NCBI RefSeq assembly: GCF_000801105.2
Contig: NC_079516.1
Location: 47,038,908-47,102,907, forward strand
Direction: 5' to 3'
Length of the DNA: 64,000 nucleotides
Origin: Raphanus sativus
Lineage: Eukaryota; Streptophyta; Magnoliopsida; Brassicales; Brassicaceae
Shown: piece after piece, positions 32,616 to 43,884 of the stretch
Position numbering within the stretch: position 1 is the stretch's first letter
Layout: each line of letters begins with the position of its first letter
Notes under the pieces: generated by a model
What the model saw: only the letters and a program-made list of their open reading frames with translations
What the model was told of the DNA's origin: nothing
The model's database searches: none
Made by a program: the position numbers and the translations under genes

Positions 32616-33221
32616 AGTCATTTTTATTTACTCATCTCCAGCCAAACATTGATTTTTTCTCTTCTTGTCGACGAGTCAATAAGACACGGGAAGCTTTTTC
32701 CTCAATTGTTTTCGTGGGAACTGAAAGTTTACCCACAAACAGTAAACTTCTCATCGCATTTTTGTTCTTAGCTGTGCAATAAAACAGAGAATTATGCTTG
32801 CAATCGTGGAAGTAATGTTGAATCGATTTCTTTAGGGTAATATATGTTTTCTTCTCCATTTGCTCTTTTTTTTTTTTTCTTGTTTCGGAACAACTTCTTC
32901 ATAGCTTTTTAAGAATGACAACTCCTCGATTACTGGTTTGGAAATCTAATTTTCAACTAACTTTTTTATTTTGCTTTTATAGTAGAACATGAATACGACG
33001 TTTAAAGGAAATTATAATATGATTAGTGCAATACAAACGATAATACTGATAATAGAATCCGATACTGCATCAAATAGATATTGCCATTGGTAATAGCTTT
33101 CTATGATAAAACGATAATGCACATATTGTGCTTATTACGTACGCCTAGATACGTTCGGATTAGTAGTTCAAACCAAGGGAACTAACTAATGAGCAAGAGA
33201 TATCTCATCTGTGTAAGAAGA
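32616..33221. other. 3' flank of ASP1 and convergent spacer
   Basis: ASP1 3' UTR and then AT-rich spacer. A 75-codon minus-strand open frame here lies in the 3' UTR and shows no coding character. Confidence 0.5.
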
Positions 33222-33428
33222 TTAGCAACCTCCTCCTCCACCACCACCACCACCACAACCGCCACAACCGCCTCCATCGCCACAAGCGCAGCCACCGCAG
33301 CCACCAATGCAACCGGGATCTTTCTTCTTTTTGGAGCAAGTAAAAACCGCCATGGATACAAGCGTTAAAGATAGAAGAATCATGAAGATCATCACCAAAC
33401 CATCTCTTAAAGCAGTAGTTTCTTTCAT
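33222..33428 (-). CDS. Small membrane protein with Cys/Gly-rich tail
   Basis: A 68-residue frame on the minus strand, ATG at 33428. Residues 1-10 (MKETTALRDG) are polar, 11-30 form one hydrophobic helix (LVMIFMILLSLTLVSMAVF), then comes a basic KKKK stop-transfer and a tail rich in GCGGC-type motifs ending in poly-Gly and Cys. Single-span proteins with Cys/Gly-rich tails are widespread in plants; some belong to stress-induced groups, but this order (helix first, Cys tail last) differs from the C-terminal-helix CYSTM family. The clear division into polar, hydrophobic, basic and Cys-rich parts argues for a real gene despite the short length. By position it may match a small unnamed Arabidopsis gene near At2g30985. 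Confidence 0.6.
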   Translation of the reverse strand: MKETTALRDGLVMIFMILLSLTLVSMAVFTCSKKKKDPGCIGGCGGCACGDGGGCGGCGGGGGGGGGC

Positions 33429-33956
33429 GTCTACCTAGCTGATGAAGAAACCTCTCTTTTCTTTAATAATCTTTTTTTTAATTAATAATCTTCTTACTAC
33501 ACTTGAAACATATTCGACCTTCCATGACATTATAAAAAAGATCAACTTTGAATTTCTCACACCAAAACTTATTTCAATAATTGCGCTAGCTAGTAACCAT
33601 TAAGGTAATGTATTCAATTCAGTTCTGCAGTTTTTAGGTTTCCTTTCTACTGCTCTACATTTCAGAAACATAATTACAAAAAAACAAAAAAAGGTCTATT
33701 ACTAGCTAGTAGTAGATAACATATACAGAAGGGCAAAAGAAATAGTGTCACGTGGAATTATGGAGTATTATTGCCATAAATTCTCTGTTAGCTGTACAAC
33801 CCCAACAAATGAAATGAGACATTTATATCCATAGCTTTTTAGGAACCTTTTATTTCATGATTTAAAACTAAAAATCCCCAAACTTTATTGGCTCATCCCA
33901 TCTTTTATTGTTGAAATTTACAAGTAATTTGGTGTGCGTAAAACATACAGATCATG
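33429..33956. other. Spacer between the Cys/Gly-rich protein and the DUF688 gene
   Basis: Promoter of the upstream-reading small gene and 3' UTR of the DUF688 gene. No further gene. Confidence 0.45.
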
Positions 33957-35474
33957 CTACGCCTCTGGTATAGGGTTGAGTGTTTCCTGAAAGACCAAAA
34001 ACGTGTTCAACAAGTAAGCTAATCAATTTGCTAAAAAAACAACAAAATACGTTTGAATTTGAAAATTAAGACACACTAGTTTTACCTTGGAGAAGCACAC
34101 AAACCCTTGCTGTGTATTATTGGAGGTTTTGACCATAGTTTCCCACTTAGGACTTGCTTGATTAATCTTATTACTATCAGCTCCAAGAGACTGTAACCAT
34201 GTGAATGAGTTGTTCTTTGTTGGGATTGTTGGCAACGTACGCTTCAACCAAGAATCTGAAGGAGCTTTTGGTAACGGTGGTGGTGGCACAATATGATAAC
34301 TTGAACGTTGGTGAAGCCTAGAACTTTCGTGATTCATCGCTGTGTACTTTCTCTCCAACTTGGCTTCAAGATCAATCTTCTCCTTTGCAATCTCCACTAC
34401 CACATTGGCTTGATCAAGACTTGAGAATCCAGTGAGAGCCTCATCTCCAGTGACACTTTGCTCGGTGGCTTCTTCACCGGGTCCAATCAAGTTCTGAACT
34501 TCTTCTTTAACAGGAACAACAGCATCTAGTGAAGAAAGCTCCTTGGTGTCTTCTTGTACCTTCTTGTCTAGTGAATGCACAGTATCCACATACAGAGTTT
34601 TCTCTGCAACCACAGGAGCATCAGAAGAAGGTTTCCATGTATTATCATCACTAGCCAAGAGCTGACCAAAGTTTCTGCTGACTCTAGTGCGTGAAGTGCA
34701 AGAGCTTTCAACTGCTAATGATGACCCACCCTCCTGTGCAACTGATCCATTAGAATCTTGATACTTAGAACGCATACGGCGAACAGAAACACCGCTCACT
34801 CCAAAAGAGCTTCTCAAGCAAATCATCTGATCCCCAGCTTTGTTCTGTTTCTCCTTAACCGGTTCCTCTGGCTTGGGAGGTTTCCTAGAAAGAGGTGTCT
34901 CTGAAGTCAAGGCCTTAGCCGCAGGCAAGAACCTCCCCATCATTAGATCCTGTGTCTGTCTATCACTAGACAAGGCTCCAAACGGCTCTACTAGCGTCCC
35001 ACCATCACCACTCACATTACTACAGTTGTAGAAAAACGACTCAGACCTAGAAAGCGTATCGGCTGCAGCATCACAACAACTCTTTGCATCATCCTCCTCC
35101 ACTCTAGTTTCACGTTTCCTCACTGATGATGCTTCTTCTCGTTGTCTAACTCTCCTCCCAGGAGGAAGCTTTGGCACATAACGTGGCGGCTCGACGAAGC
35201 TTTGCGATGAATCCGGTTTGGTTTCGTCTTTCGGTTTTCCCGGTTTGTGCTCCCATTGGAAAGGGACGGTTCCTGGGTTCCTTACGGGACCTGACTTGAT
35301 ATCAGACTTGTAAACCGGTGGAGAAGCAGAAGAAGGAGGAGGGATCTTGTTGGTTAGTGGATCAGAAGAAGATCTTGGTTTGCTCTCGGACTCTGAAGCT
35401 TGTGTGGGACGTCTAACTGATAGAAGCGGGCGGTTGAAATCTAACTGCTTCTCTTCCATCGTCAAGCTCACCAT
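33957..35474 (-). CDS. DUF688-family protein
   Basis: Two coding exons on the minus strand: 35474-34086 and 33986-33957, joined by a 99-bp intron (AAG|GTAAAA ... CTTTCAG). The last exon reads ETLNPIPEA then stop; without splicing the frame would run on to 34023 with unlikely residues. The start is taken at 35474 (MVSLTMEEKQLDFNRPLL) because TTATTGCAG just upstream (to 35495) looks like the acceptor of a 5' UTR intron; MEEKQ at 35459 is an alternative. About 472 residues. The hallmark is the N-terminal GTVPFQWEHKPGKPK motif of DUF688 plant proteins; a basic RRVRQREEA segment, long Ser/Glu-rich disordered parts and a C-terminal PPPPLPKAPSDSWLKRTLPT follow. Function unknown. The position matches Arabidopsis At2g30990. 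Confidence 0.85.
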
Positions 35475-36060
35475 TAAACAGAGATCAGCTGTTTCTGCAA
35501 TAACCATGTTCATCGTTATACCAAGAAACTAGATAATGATGATGATGATGCATAAGCTTTCTTCTCTGACTTCTTGAAAGTTTATCAAGATTTATCTTTT
35601 GAGGCTTTAATATTTACCCCACAAAACGTATACGGGTGAGCCCATCAATAATGAATCCGAAAATCATTTTTTTTTCTTTCTTTTCCAATCAAAATATGCC
35701 GTTAATAAGAAAAACAGAGATGCACACATACGCGGATAACTAAGCTGAAGATTGAGTTTCTTTTTTTTTTGAAGAAACAGAGTAAGAGAAGAAGAAGAAG
35801 AAGAAGAAGACGAGACAGAGAAAAGAATATACACATCGATATGGAAACATAGAGGGAGAGACAGAGAAAGAGGGAGGAGGGAGATACCTCATACCAGTGA
35901 GAAAACGCGGGATTGAAGAGACAGAGAGAAGGAGAGGTTACTAGAGAAGATGATTGATTTTGGGAGAGAGGATGATAATAATAATGAAGCGACGTGGTGA
36001 AAAAGAAAGGAATATTTATATATACGAGCTCTGTCATATTCTTCTTTCACTTTAGTCCGC
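35475..36060 (-). promoter_or_regulatory. Probable 5' UTR, leader intron and promoter of the DUF688 gene
   Basis: On the minus strand a donor-like GAG|GTATCTCC occurs near 35886-35888 and an acceptor TTATTGCAG near 35495, which would frame a leader intron of about 390 bases. The part upstream is CT-rich, with a (CTT)n repeat on the minus strand (GAA units at about 35790-35812). A TATA-like TATATAAATATT on the minus strand lies near 36013-36025. A 111-codon frame here is only the CT-rich leader. Confidence 0.4.
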
Positions 36061-39000
36061 GTCATTTAAAAAAAAAAAATTCATAATCTATAAGTTTATT
36101 ACTTTAAAGTAGGTTTTTTTTTGTTCACACTAAGTTATATTTCCTTTGTGTCTCTGTCATGTGCTTCATATAATAGGGGGGATTTGGGTAGGTATGCATG
36201 CTATATGTTCAATGATTTAACTATTCGGGTCGATTAATTACTCTAACTAATGATTAATTCGACATTTCAGAGATTTTCCAGATTTAATTATGAATGGTTG
36301 AGGAAAACAATGAATAAAAGTGAATAACTACCACATGTTCTTTAGCTTTCTATGATACAAGATGAGACGATAAGTATATGCTAATCTCTTTAGGGTAAGG
36401 TGTATTTTTTTTAAAGAAGCAAATTATGTTGAGTAAAATATGTAGAGGTAAAAAGCATATGTTAAAATGATGATAATTGATAACTCCTAGATTACTGGTA
36501 AGGTATTTGGCAACAATAACCTGTGCATTTCTTCAGATTTTGATCTTTTCAAATTTCTAAAGTTTAATAGTAGAAATCTATTTTATATAAAAAGGTACAA
36601 CTGTCTTTTTTTTGTTGCATAGTGTAAACACGTATCCAGAAGGAAAAAAGAAGAGTGTCGATAAATCCAACTTTCATATAACAAGCGTGTGAATGAGTTC
36701 AGGGAACAGATCCACCTTACAAGAATTTTTTTTAACATGATTACAAAAAAAGAAAAACTTAAAAGAGAAAGATAAAAAAAAACAAATAACAAAAATGCAA
36801 TGATTTATTTAATAACGAAGGGGAGAATATTTAGTGGTGAACAAAATAGGGAATATGGCAGCTGCTAGGTTGTCAGAAAATTATTTATAAATATATACAC
36901 ACTAGTCACCAAAACAAGAAAGGAACCTTTTTGTTTGCTAACATTGGGACTTTGGGGAGTGTAGATATATCATTCTCATATGATACGTTACTCTTTTTTT
37001 CCAACTAATGATACGTTACTTAGCATTATTGATTTCAGAAAATTGTTTGTATTTATTATTGTGAGTTCAAAGTTCCAAGTTCCTGACAAACACAATTTAT
37101 CCACCTCTTACATTTTCTGTGGTAGCTAGTCAAGATCTAATCTAGTCATGTACTCTTTCAATAATGAATTTCATTTTATCAAAAACTCTATTAAGAAAAG
37201 GACTATTTCTATTGTATTTTATGAACTTGATTTTTATTTTTTTTAATTATATTGACTCTTATTGATATAGTCATCAGATCTCCATTCTTTCGTCATTAAA
37301 TCATGTGAGGGGTGGTCATCGTCGGTTACTTCTCATTTGTATTTGGTATTTATTGACGTGCGGAATCCGTGACGGAAGTTGCTCGAATAAATTAAAAACA
37401 CACACACATTTAGGTAGTCATCGAATGTACGACCGACGTAACTGGTCTTGTGGTCAATTTATTGCAAGCAATTTGTTTCGTAATCCTTGCCTATTCGTAT
37501 ATCTGAATATTAAATTACTAGTAAATATGCTTTCGAACTATAACTGTTTTTATACGTTTTATATCTGAGTTTCAAGATATTAGATTCGAATAGTTAGTTA
37601 TAAAAAGTTGAGAATATCAGGTGAGTATCACAAGCAGTCTGATCACAAGTACCGGCCAAAGTGATACTCCATAAGCATTTTTTTAGGACAACACAACCAC
37701 TAAAGCAAGAATCATTGCATGTAATCTGATTGTCTGAAACTATAGTACATAATAAACAGAATAACGATGGTCCAGCGCATGCATGGGCGTTCGATACCCG
37801 TTGGAATTTGGATCAGGTATTTCGATTTTTAGTTCTAATTTATATCACATCTTATATACTATTTTTGGACTGAGTTTGGATATCATATCATTTTAGTTTT
37901 AATTTGTCTAAAATCATAAAATCCATAAAATAATCATATATCATTCGGACTACAGTTATATCAGATCGGATCGGGTATACCCGAAGTAAAATCTAAATTT
38001 TAAAAGCAAAACATTAAAATATATATTTATCTATATAGAATTGAGTATTTAGGATATTTATTTAAATTTTAAATACTTATTCTGAGATATCATATAAAAA
38101 TAAATATGAAATTGAATATCTGAAGTACAAATTTATGTTTCAAATATTCATATCTAATCTATTAATTTAGGGTCCTACTTTTTATCTACTATTTACAAGT
38201 CATAGTAGGACCATTTAATTAATTTTTTAATATGACATATTTGGTTATTTATATTAAATTTTAATAATCGATAAAGATATTAATAATAAATCAACTTTAA
38301 CAATAAATTAGAATTTTACTTTTAGTTATAACAAAATTTGTTCAAAAATCTAATCAAATCCTGCCAAACATTTTAAATACTTCTTATAAAATAATGCGTT
38401 AATTAATTTTGTAATTAGTAGTACAATATAATTATAAGTAATGTTAATAATTTTTCTTCATAAAATAAAGAAAATAAAAATTATCTTATTTTATAAATTT
38501 ATCATTATAGTCTATATTATAGTAAAATAGAGACGCACTATGAACTAAATATGAAAAAATTATATATGCATTATTAACTTACTTGAAAAATAATTACCCG
38601 TAGTTCAATCAGTAAACCCTATAATCCGTAAATAATCTGGTTTGTAAAAGATATATATTCCTCTTTCATATAAAAATTTATATAAAATCGTTGAAAAAGA
38701 CTTTTTATACTTAATAAAAAAAAGACTTATTGTCATTAGGATCTGATGCTACACCGCTGTTCAATACTTTAGGGGTTCCACTCTATTACATAAGTAGATT
38801 CCTAAGATAAAAGCTGTTAACTAAAAACTCGATAAACCCGGTAAAATTTCAAAACCCCCAAAACATGGTATTAACCCATGGTCTGATGCTGATTAACCCG
38901 ATAAAACCCAAATTTATTTGATAATATTTATAAAAATATTGATTAAACTTTTAATATACTTTTAAATATTACTAAAAATTGAATAAACTAAAAGATATGT

Positions 39001-39439
39001 GCTATTGACTCTTATAAAAGTTGTATTATGCTATTTGAAAAAACTGAAAAATGATAAAAAATCAAAATTTTATTCATATGACACTGTTAGATTATTATTT
39101 TAAATTTATTTTATTGAAAATCTATTAAAATTTTGTTTTATATTATTTTTAGATTTAAAGTCAATTTAATAATATTTTTGTTTAATTGTTTTTATCTTAT
39201 TTTTAGCCAAAGTTCTTATTTGGTATTAAAATTAATCAAATAATTTATTTTATTGTAAAACAAAATTTTAAATATTTAATTATATTTTTTTAATAAAAAG
39301 ATATCATCAACTTATATTTTTAATGGTTAATAATATCATATTTATATATTATAATGTATTAATTTATTGATTCGCGATCCAACCACGGTCGATCAAGTGA
39401 TCCCGAGATCTAGAGAGTAATCTGGTTTAGTGTTCGGAT
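36061..39439. other. Gene-poor AT-rich region
   Basis: No gene recognised in 3.4 kb. 37780-38170 has the degenerate 'GGGTATCGATTTT / CCGAATATC'-type texture that recurs elsewhere in the window (14430, 42850, 62080), probably old transposon sequence. 38200-39360 is extremely AT-rich. An 87-codon open frame at 37305-37568 lacks any family resemblance. Confidence 0.5.
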
Positions 39440-39686
39440 CAAGTTTAAAAACATTGCATAAAACCATTATAAGAAATAGGAAATCAATAATATACAAAAC
39501 AAAATTAGAAAAATAATTCAATGATTATTGTATCGCTCTCATAGTCTCATGTATGGAAAACGACATAACGGACCTAAGCAAAACAACATTAGGAATTAAC
39601 AAGTTAGATACCTATTTGTTAAATTAATATTAAAATCTTCAAATTCCTAAAGGGAAAAGGATTTAGCTAAACGATACCCCGGGCTC

Positions 39687-39694
39687 TATATAAA
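39687..39694 (+). promoter_or_regulatory. TATA box of phytocyanin gene A
   Basis: TATATAAA lies 121 bases before the ATG; copy B has the same box at 46922-46929, 123 bases before its ATG. Confidence 0.7.
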
Positions 39695-39814
39695 CATCCT
39701 AGCGTCCTCTCAAGTTCTCATCAAACAAACTCAAAACTTCATATATCTCTTCCAACCTTGATTTTTTACCCAGCTTTCTCTCATTCCTAATTAAAAAAGA
39801 ATAAAACATCAATC

Positions 39815-40417
39815 ATGGCTTTGATCAAGAAAAAATCATTCTTCGTTTCTTTAATGATTCTTGTGGCATTCTTCGGAGCTGCCGTTGGAGGCGCTGTCCA
39901 CAAAGTCGGCGACTCAAAAGGATGGACCATGATGGGCGTCAATTACGACGCTTGGGCTTCTTCAAGAACTTTTCAAGTTGGAGACTCTTTGGTCTTCGAA
40001 TACAACAAAGATTACCACGACGTCAGTGAAGTCACCCCCAACAATTTCGAGCTGTGTGTACCAACTAATCCATTAGAAAGATATGAAACCGGGTCTGACA
40101 CGGTCACTCTAACGAAAGCAGGCGTCCACAACTTTATATGCGGATTTCCTGATCACTGTGGCATAGGACAAAAGCTTCAAATAGTAGTGTTACCAGCCTC
40201 ATTAGGTCCCGTTGCAGCTCCTATTCCTAGACCGGTCCGATCACCAAGCTTATCCTTGTCTCCTTCACCGTCTCCATTGGCTAATTCACCTGTTAATAAT
40301 GATCCAAGGTACCTGATGGGGCCAGCACCAGCTCCACATAGCGCAGCTTCAAACGCTAGTTCTGGGATCGGATCCTACTTCCTAATTTCTTTACTTCCTT
40401 TTTTCATCTTATTTTGA
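39815..40417 (+). CDS. GPI-anchored phytocyanin (stellacyanin-type), copy A
   Basis: Single exon, 200 residues. Residues 1-26 are a signal peptide (MALIKKKSFFVSLMILVAFF, then GAAVGGA). The plastocyanin-like domain (27-126) includes VGDSKGWTMMGVNYDAWASS and FQVGDSLVFEYNKDYHDV. Candidate copper ligands are His68, Cys109 and His114, with Gln119 in the axial position, as in stellacyanins rather than Met as in uclacyanins. Cys81 and Cys115 make the conserved disulfide. A Pro/Ser-rich arabinogalactan-like linker (SPSLSLSPSPSPLANSP) follows, and a C-terminal hydrophobic tail after small residues (NASSGIGSYFLISLLPFFIL) predicts a GPI anchor. Such proteins sit on the outer plasma membrane or wall; roles in redox or wall signalling are proposed but not shown. 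Gene order fits Arabidopsis At2g31050. Confidence 0.92.
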   Translation: MALIKKKSFFVSLMILVAFFGAAVGGAVHKVGDSKGWTMMGVNYDAWASSRTFQVGDSLVFEYNKDYHDVSEVTPNNFELCVPTNPLERYETGSDTVTLTKAGVHNFICGFPDHCGIGQKLQIVVLPASLGPVAAPIPRPVRSPSLSLSPSPSPLANSPVNNDPRYLMGPAPAPHSAASNASSGIGSYFLISLLPFFILF

Positions 40418-42379
40418 TAGACTCGCACACGTTTTGTTTCCTTTTGGTTACTTCTTACTTTGTCGTAGTTTATACCTTTGAGACTCTGTGTTGGAGTTAT
40501 TTTATCTTCCTTCAATGGTTTTGCATGTTTACTTCAAAATAATAAATTAATTCATTCTTTTGTATTTCCCATTGTGCACTTAAACTATATACTTCTAGTT
40601 CTTGCACTTTACCAGCTGAAAAATAACCACTTGAATTGGAGTCCGTAGTATAGGAGACATCAAAAAAGTTAACTATTTTTTGTTTTTAAGTTGTCAAATT
40701 CAAGGGATTTATTATTGTCTAAAAGTATACAATATATATAGTGATTTCCATGTATATCAATTTAACATACAATGTTTATGTAATTCATATTTTCATATCA
40801 GCTACTAAATATCAATGTTAGGGCCGGGGAATAAAACAGAAATCAACGTCAAAAAGGAGGAAATTCTCTTTTCCTGAACCATTTGATTTTCGTTTATAAA
40901 GGTTAAACTATATCTGGCTTTTCCAATTAATGGAAAGTTGACAACATAAGAAATCTAGGTGGATTCAAAGAAAAACATTCAGCACAACTTCCACAACCGC
41001 ATTAGTCTCTTGCATCAGAGAATGAATGTGAAAAAACCCGCGAGATCAAGTAACCGAAGCTAACCAGAACACAAGAACAAGGTTTTCAACTAAGACCCTT
41101 CAGAAAATTTCAACAAGGACAAGAAACAAATCTGCTTACATTTTATATATGGGCAATTAATTTAATTTTTGTAAGTTAAAAAGTTGGAAGCTTACTATAT
41201 GCCCTTTATCCATTCGTAACAAACTATAACTAAAATCAGGACAATAGTTGCAAATATTTTTCAAATGGTTAAGGAAAAGGAAAAGTTTAACCCAAAAAGA
41301 AAATTGAATGAGAAAGAAAAAAAAATTTCACTCCGTCGTGGACCAATCAAACACTAGAAAGCATGGAAAACACTATATATACATGAACAAATCTAAGCAA
41401 TGTGTAACACATTATCAAAGAACATTTTCAAAACCACCCTTTGAAAAGTTAAAATATACTAGGATCCGTGGTTCAACTACATTTGTGACCAGTTAATTAT
41501 CGCAAATAAAATTAGTATTCAATGTGTCCATAAAAATTAAAGATACAGAAGTAAAACGCTGCGGTATGGGGTTCGATCTTCTTTGCATGGAGGTAGAGCC
41601 GTGCGAATGGTATAAGTTTTGAGGCATTAGCCTCAGACCCCATTTGAATTAGGAAAATTTTGGGATCCCATATTTATAGATAGTCAGTAGCAAAATAATA
41701 ATATAGTTACTGTTTCCAAATAATTCAAACACTTTTCTCTGGTTTCATTTTTTGTCATGGCCACAAGCTTTTTTTTTTCTTTTTTTGTACGTTGAAATTT
41801 TTTTTTGTCTATATATATTTCCAATCATACATTTGATCCACTGGAACTTTCTATAATTTTTCTTTTATATAACAACTTCAAAATCTAAAATAACAAAATA
41901 CCAATTTTATTTACATTTTTATTAAAAATTATTACACTAGTATTACAATTTGTATATATTACCTACAATGAAAATTATTATTTTTGCCTTAGACCCCTAA
42001 TACTATAGGCATGGCACTACATGCAGGAGAAAGACAGACATAAGAGTAAACCGTGTAAAATATAAGTTCGGTTCCAAATATTAAAACATGTCATATACAA
42101 AAAAATTCCAAGCAAATTATAAAATTGGACAGTTATTTAAGATATTTAACAAAAATAAAATAAATGGAGAAAATATTCATTTCATAATAAAATAGATTGA
42201 AGAAAACAAATTAGAATTTCAAGCATGAGTAAGAATAATATCAAATGTAATACAGAAAATATATGAACTATCATAGCCGATCTTTTGCTGGTTATTACTT
42301 TTTCTTTAGGATTTGTGGTTATTAATCTGTAATTGCATTTTCATATAAGTTTATCTGTTTTAGATTGTAATTAAGAATA
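40418..42379. other. 3' flank of phytocyanin A and AT-rich spacer
   Basis: The first kilobase is shared with copy B. Beyond 41404 the DNA is unrelated and AT-rich, with an unexplained patch at 41560-41680 containing GGGGTTCGATCTTC and TGAGGCATTAGCCTCA (a perfect inverted pair). No gene. Confidence 0.45.
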
Positions 42380-43670
42380 TCTATACTATTAAAGTACAAG
42401 CACATTTGGATTTTTTACTAAACATGCCCTTTCTTTAACTCACATTGTTTATTTCATTAAGGACAATCAAGTAATATTAATAACACATTTTTATTGGGTC
42501 ATTTTTTTTGGATCCAGCCCACTGCCCACATCATCTCTCTTAGACCATTTGGGCTGATTAAGAAATCAGATCCAGTTCTTATTTTTTTCCCTAATTCAAA
42601 TAATTTATTTTCAACCATTCTTAATATTTTGTGTAGTGAACAAAAATTAATAACTTAATTATTATGTTTTTTATTTTTAATATAATTTAAGCATTCATAA
42701 AAAAATTTGAATTTTTTCATTGAAAAGTATAAATTTTTATTAAAAGTATATATTTTTTTATTAAAAAAGTAACCACATAATAAAATTAATATATCAGAGT
42801 TATACCAACTTAATTCATTAAAAAAATAAAGTTTAATTTTCTAAACATAAATACTCATCAGATCTGGACGTTCGGATACCCATTCTGGTACGGATTGGTT
42901 TTTTCGGATATCGAGTTTTTCGGGTTTTAAAATTAAACCCCATTCGGGTTTTGAAATTAAACCTCATTCGGGTATTATAAAATTTCGGGTTGGGTTCGAG
43001 TCGGGTCTTTCGGGTCCAGGTGGGTTCGGTTCTCATGCATAAGAACCTGCAAAATAACCAAATAACCAAAGTATCTAACGGGTTCGGTTATTTGTACTTA
43101 AAGTAACCAAAGTATCTGATTCGGTTCAAATTTTTGTATCCAAATTATTCAATAGTAACCAAAAATATACATTTTATACAGTTTTTTTGGGTAAATTTTT
43201 ATCCAAACTATCATATTTTATCCAAAAATACTCAAATTACCGAAAATAACTACAATAGTTAACTTATAAAATTAATTAAAAAATTAAAATAATTATAAAT
43301 ATAATTATAACATATATTTTTAGATATATTTCAGATATCTTCGGGTACTCATTTGGTTCTCGGTTCGGGTCGGATTCGGGACCGGTTCTTCGGATATAGC
43401 AATTTAGAACTCATTCGGATATTTACCCCGGGTCTGATCGGGTTCGGGACCCTGATTTTCGGGTCGGTTTCGGGTTGGTTCTTCGGGTCCAAATATTGTG
43501 TTCTGGCCTATACTCTTTTAAAATGAAATACGATAAAGAAAAATAAAAAAACTTAAGTCTTTTATAAAAAAACAAATATATAAAAATATGACATTTACTA
43601 AATATTTGTCAATTTAAAAAAAAAATAAAGGAAAATAAACCCGCGCTTTGAAAGCGCGGATCAAAATCTA
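42380..43670 (+). mobile_element. Non-autonomous Helitron A
   Basis: The 5' end TCTATACTATTAAAGTACAA follows an A. The 3' end is CTAG (43667-43670) followed by T. A perfect 9-bp hairpin CCGCGCTTT/AAAGCGCGG (43640-43658) lies 8 bases before it. This combination is the known Helitron structure, and the 5' sequence resembles Brassicaceae Helitron ends. Length is 1291 bp with no Rep/Hel coding. The interior (42850-43500) is made of 'TCGGGTTCGGGT'-like degenerate repeats, probably another element or internal expansion. Confidence 0.75.
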
Positions 43671-43884
43671 GTCTATCTTATTAAAGTAGAAGTACTTTAA
43701 GCTTTTGTTTGGCAATATGGATAGAAGTATTTAAAAAAAAAATTTGTTTGGTAACAAAGATAGTAGAGAATTTTGTCTTTTCCTTATTTAAATGATAGAT
43801 TTAAGTATTTAATGTATTTTCCTAATTTAAATAATAGATTTCTTTAATAGAATGAATCTTAACCAAAATAAATTTCTTTATATA
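43671..43884 (+). mobile_element. Helitron 5' end abutting Helitron A
   Basis: TCTATCTTATTAAAGTAGAA starts at the base directly after the CTAG end of Helitron A. No matching 3' hairpin is seen before the next Helitron 5' end at 43885, so this is a truncated or interrupted copy, or a head-to-tail insertion. Confidence 0.5.

Larger units (their letters stand above)
39440..41403 (+). repeat. Duplicated phytocyanin block, copy A
   Basis: Sequence from about 39440 through the gene and to about 41403 is repeated at about 45690-48867. Coding parts are nearly identical and the 3' flank is close to identical for almost 1 kb, so the duplication is fairly recent. Copy A carries none of the three insertions found in copy B and therefore records the empty sites. 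Confidence 0.85.

Noticed and set aside
35702..36037. 111-codon Leu/Ser-rich frame upstream of the DUF688 gene
   Set aside because: Composition follows the CT-rich leader; no homology and no conserved start.
37305..37568. 87-codon frame
   Set aside because: No resemblance to known proteins and it lies in transposon-like AT-rich DNA.
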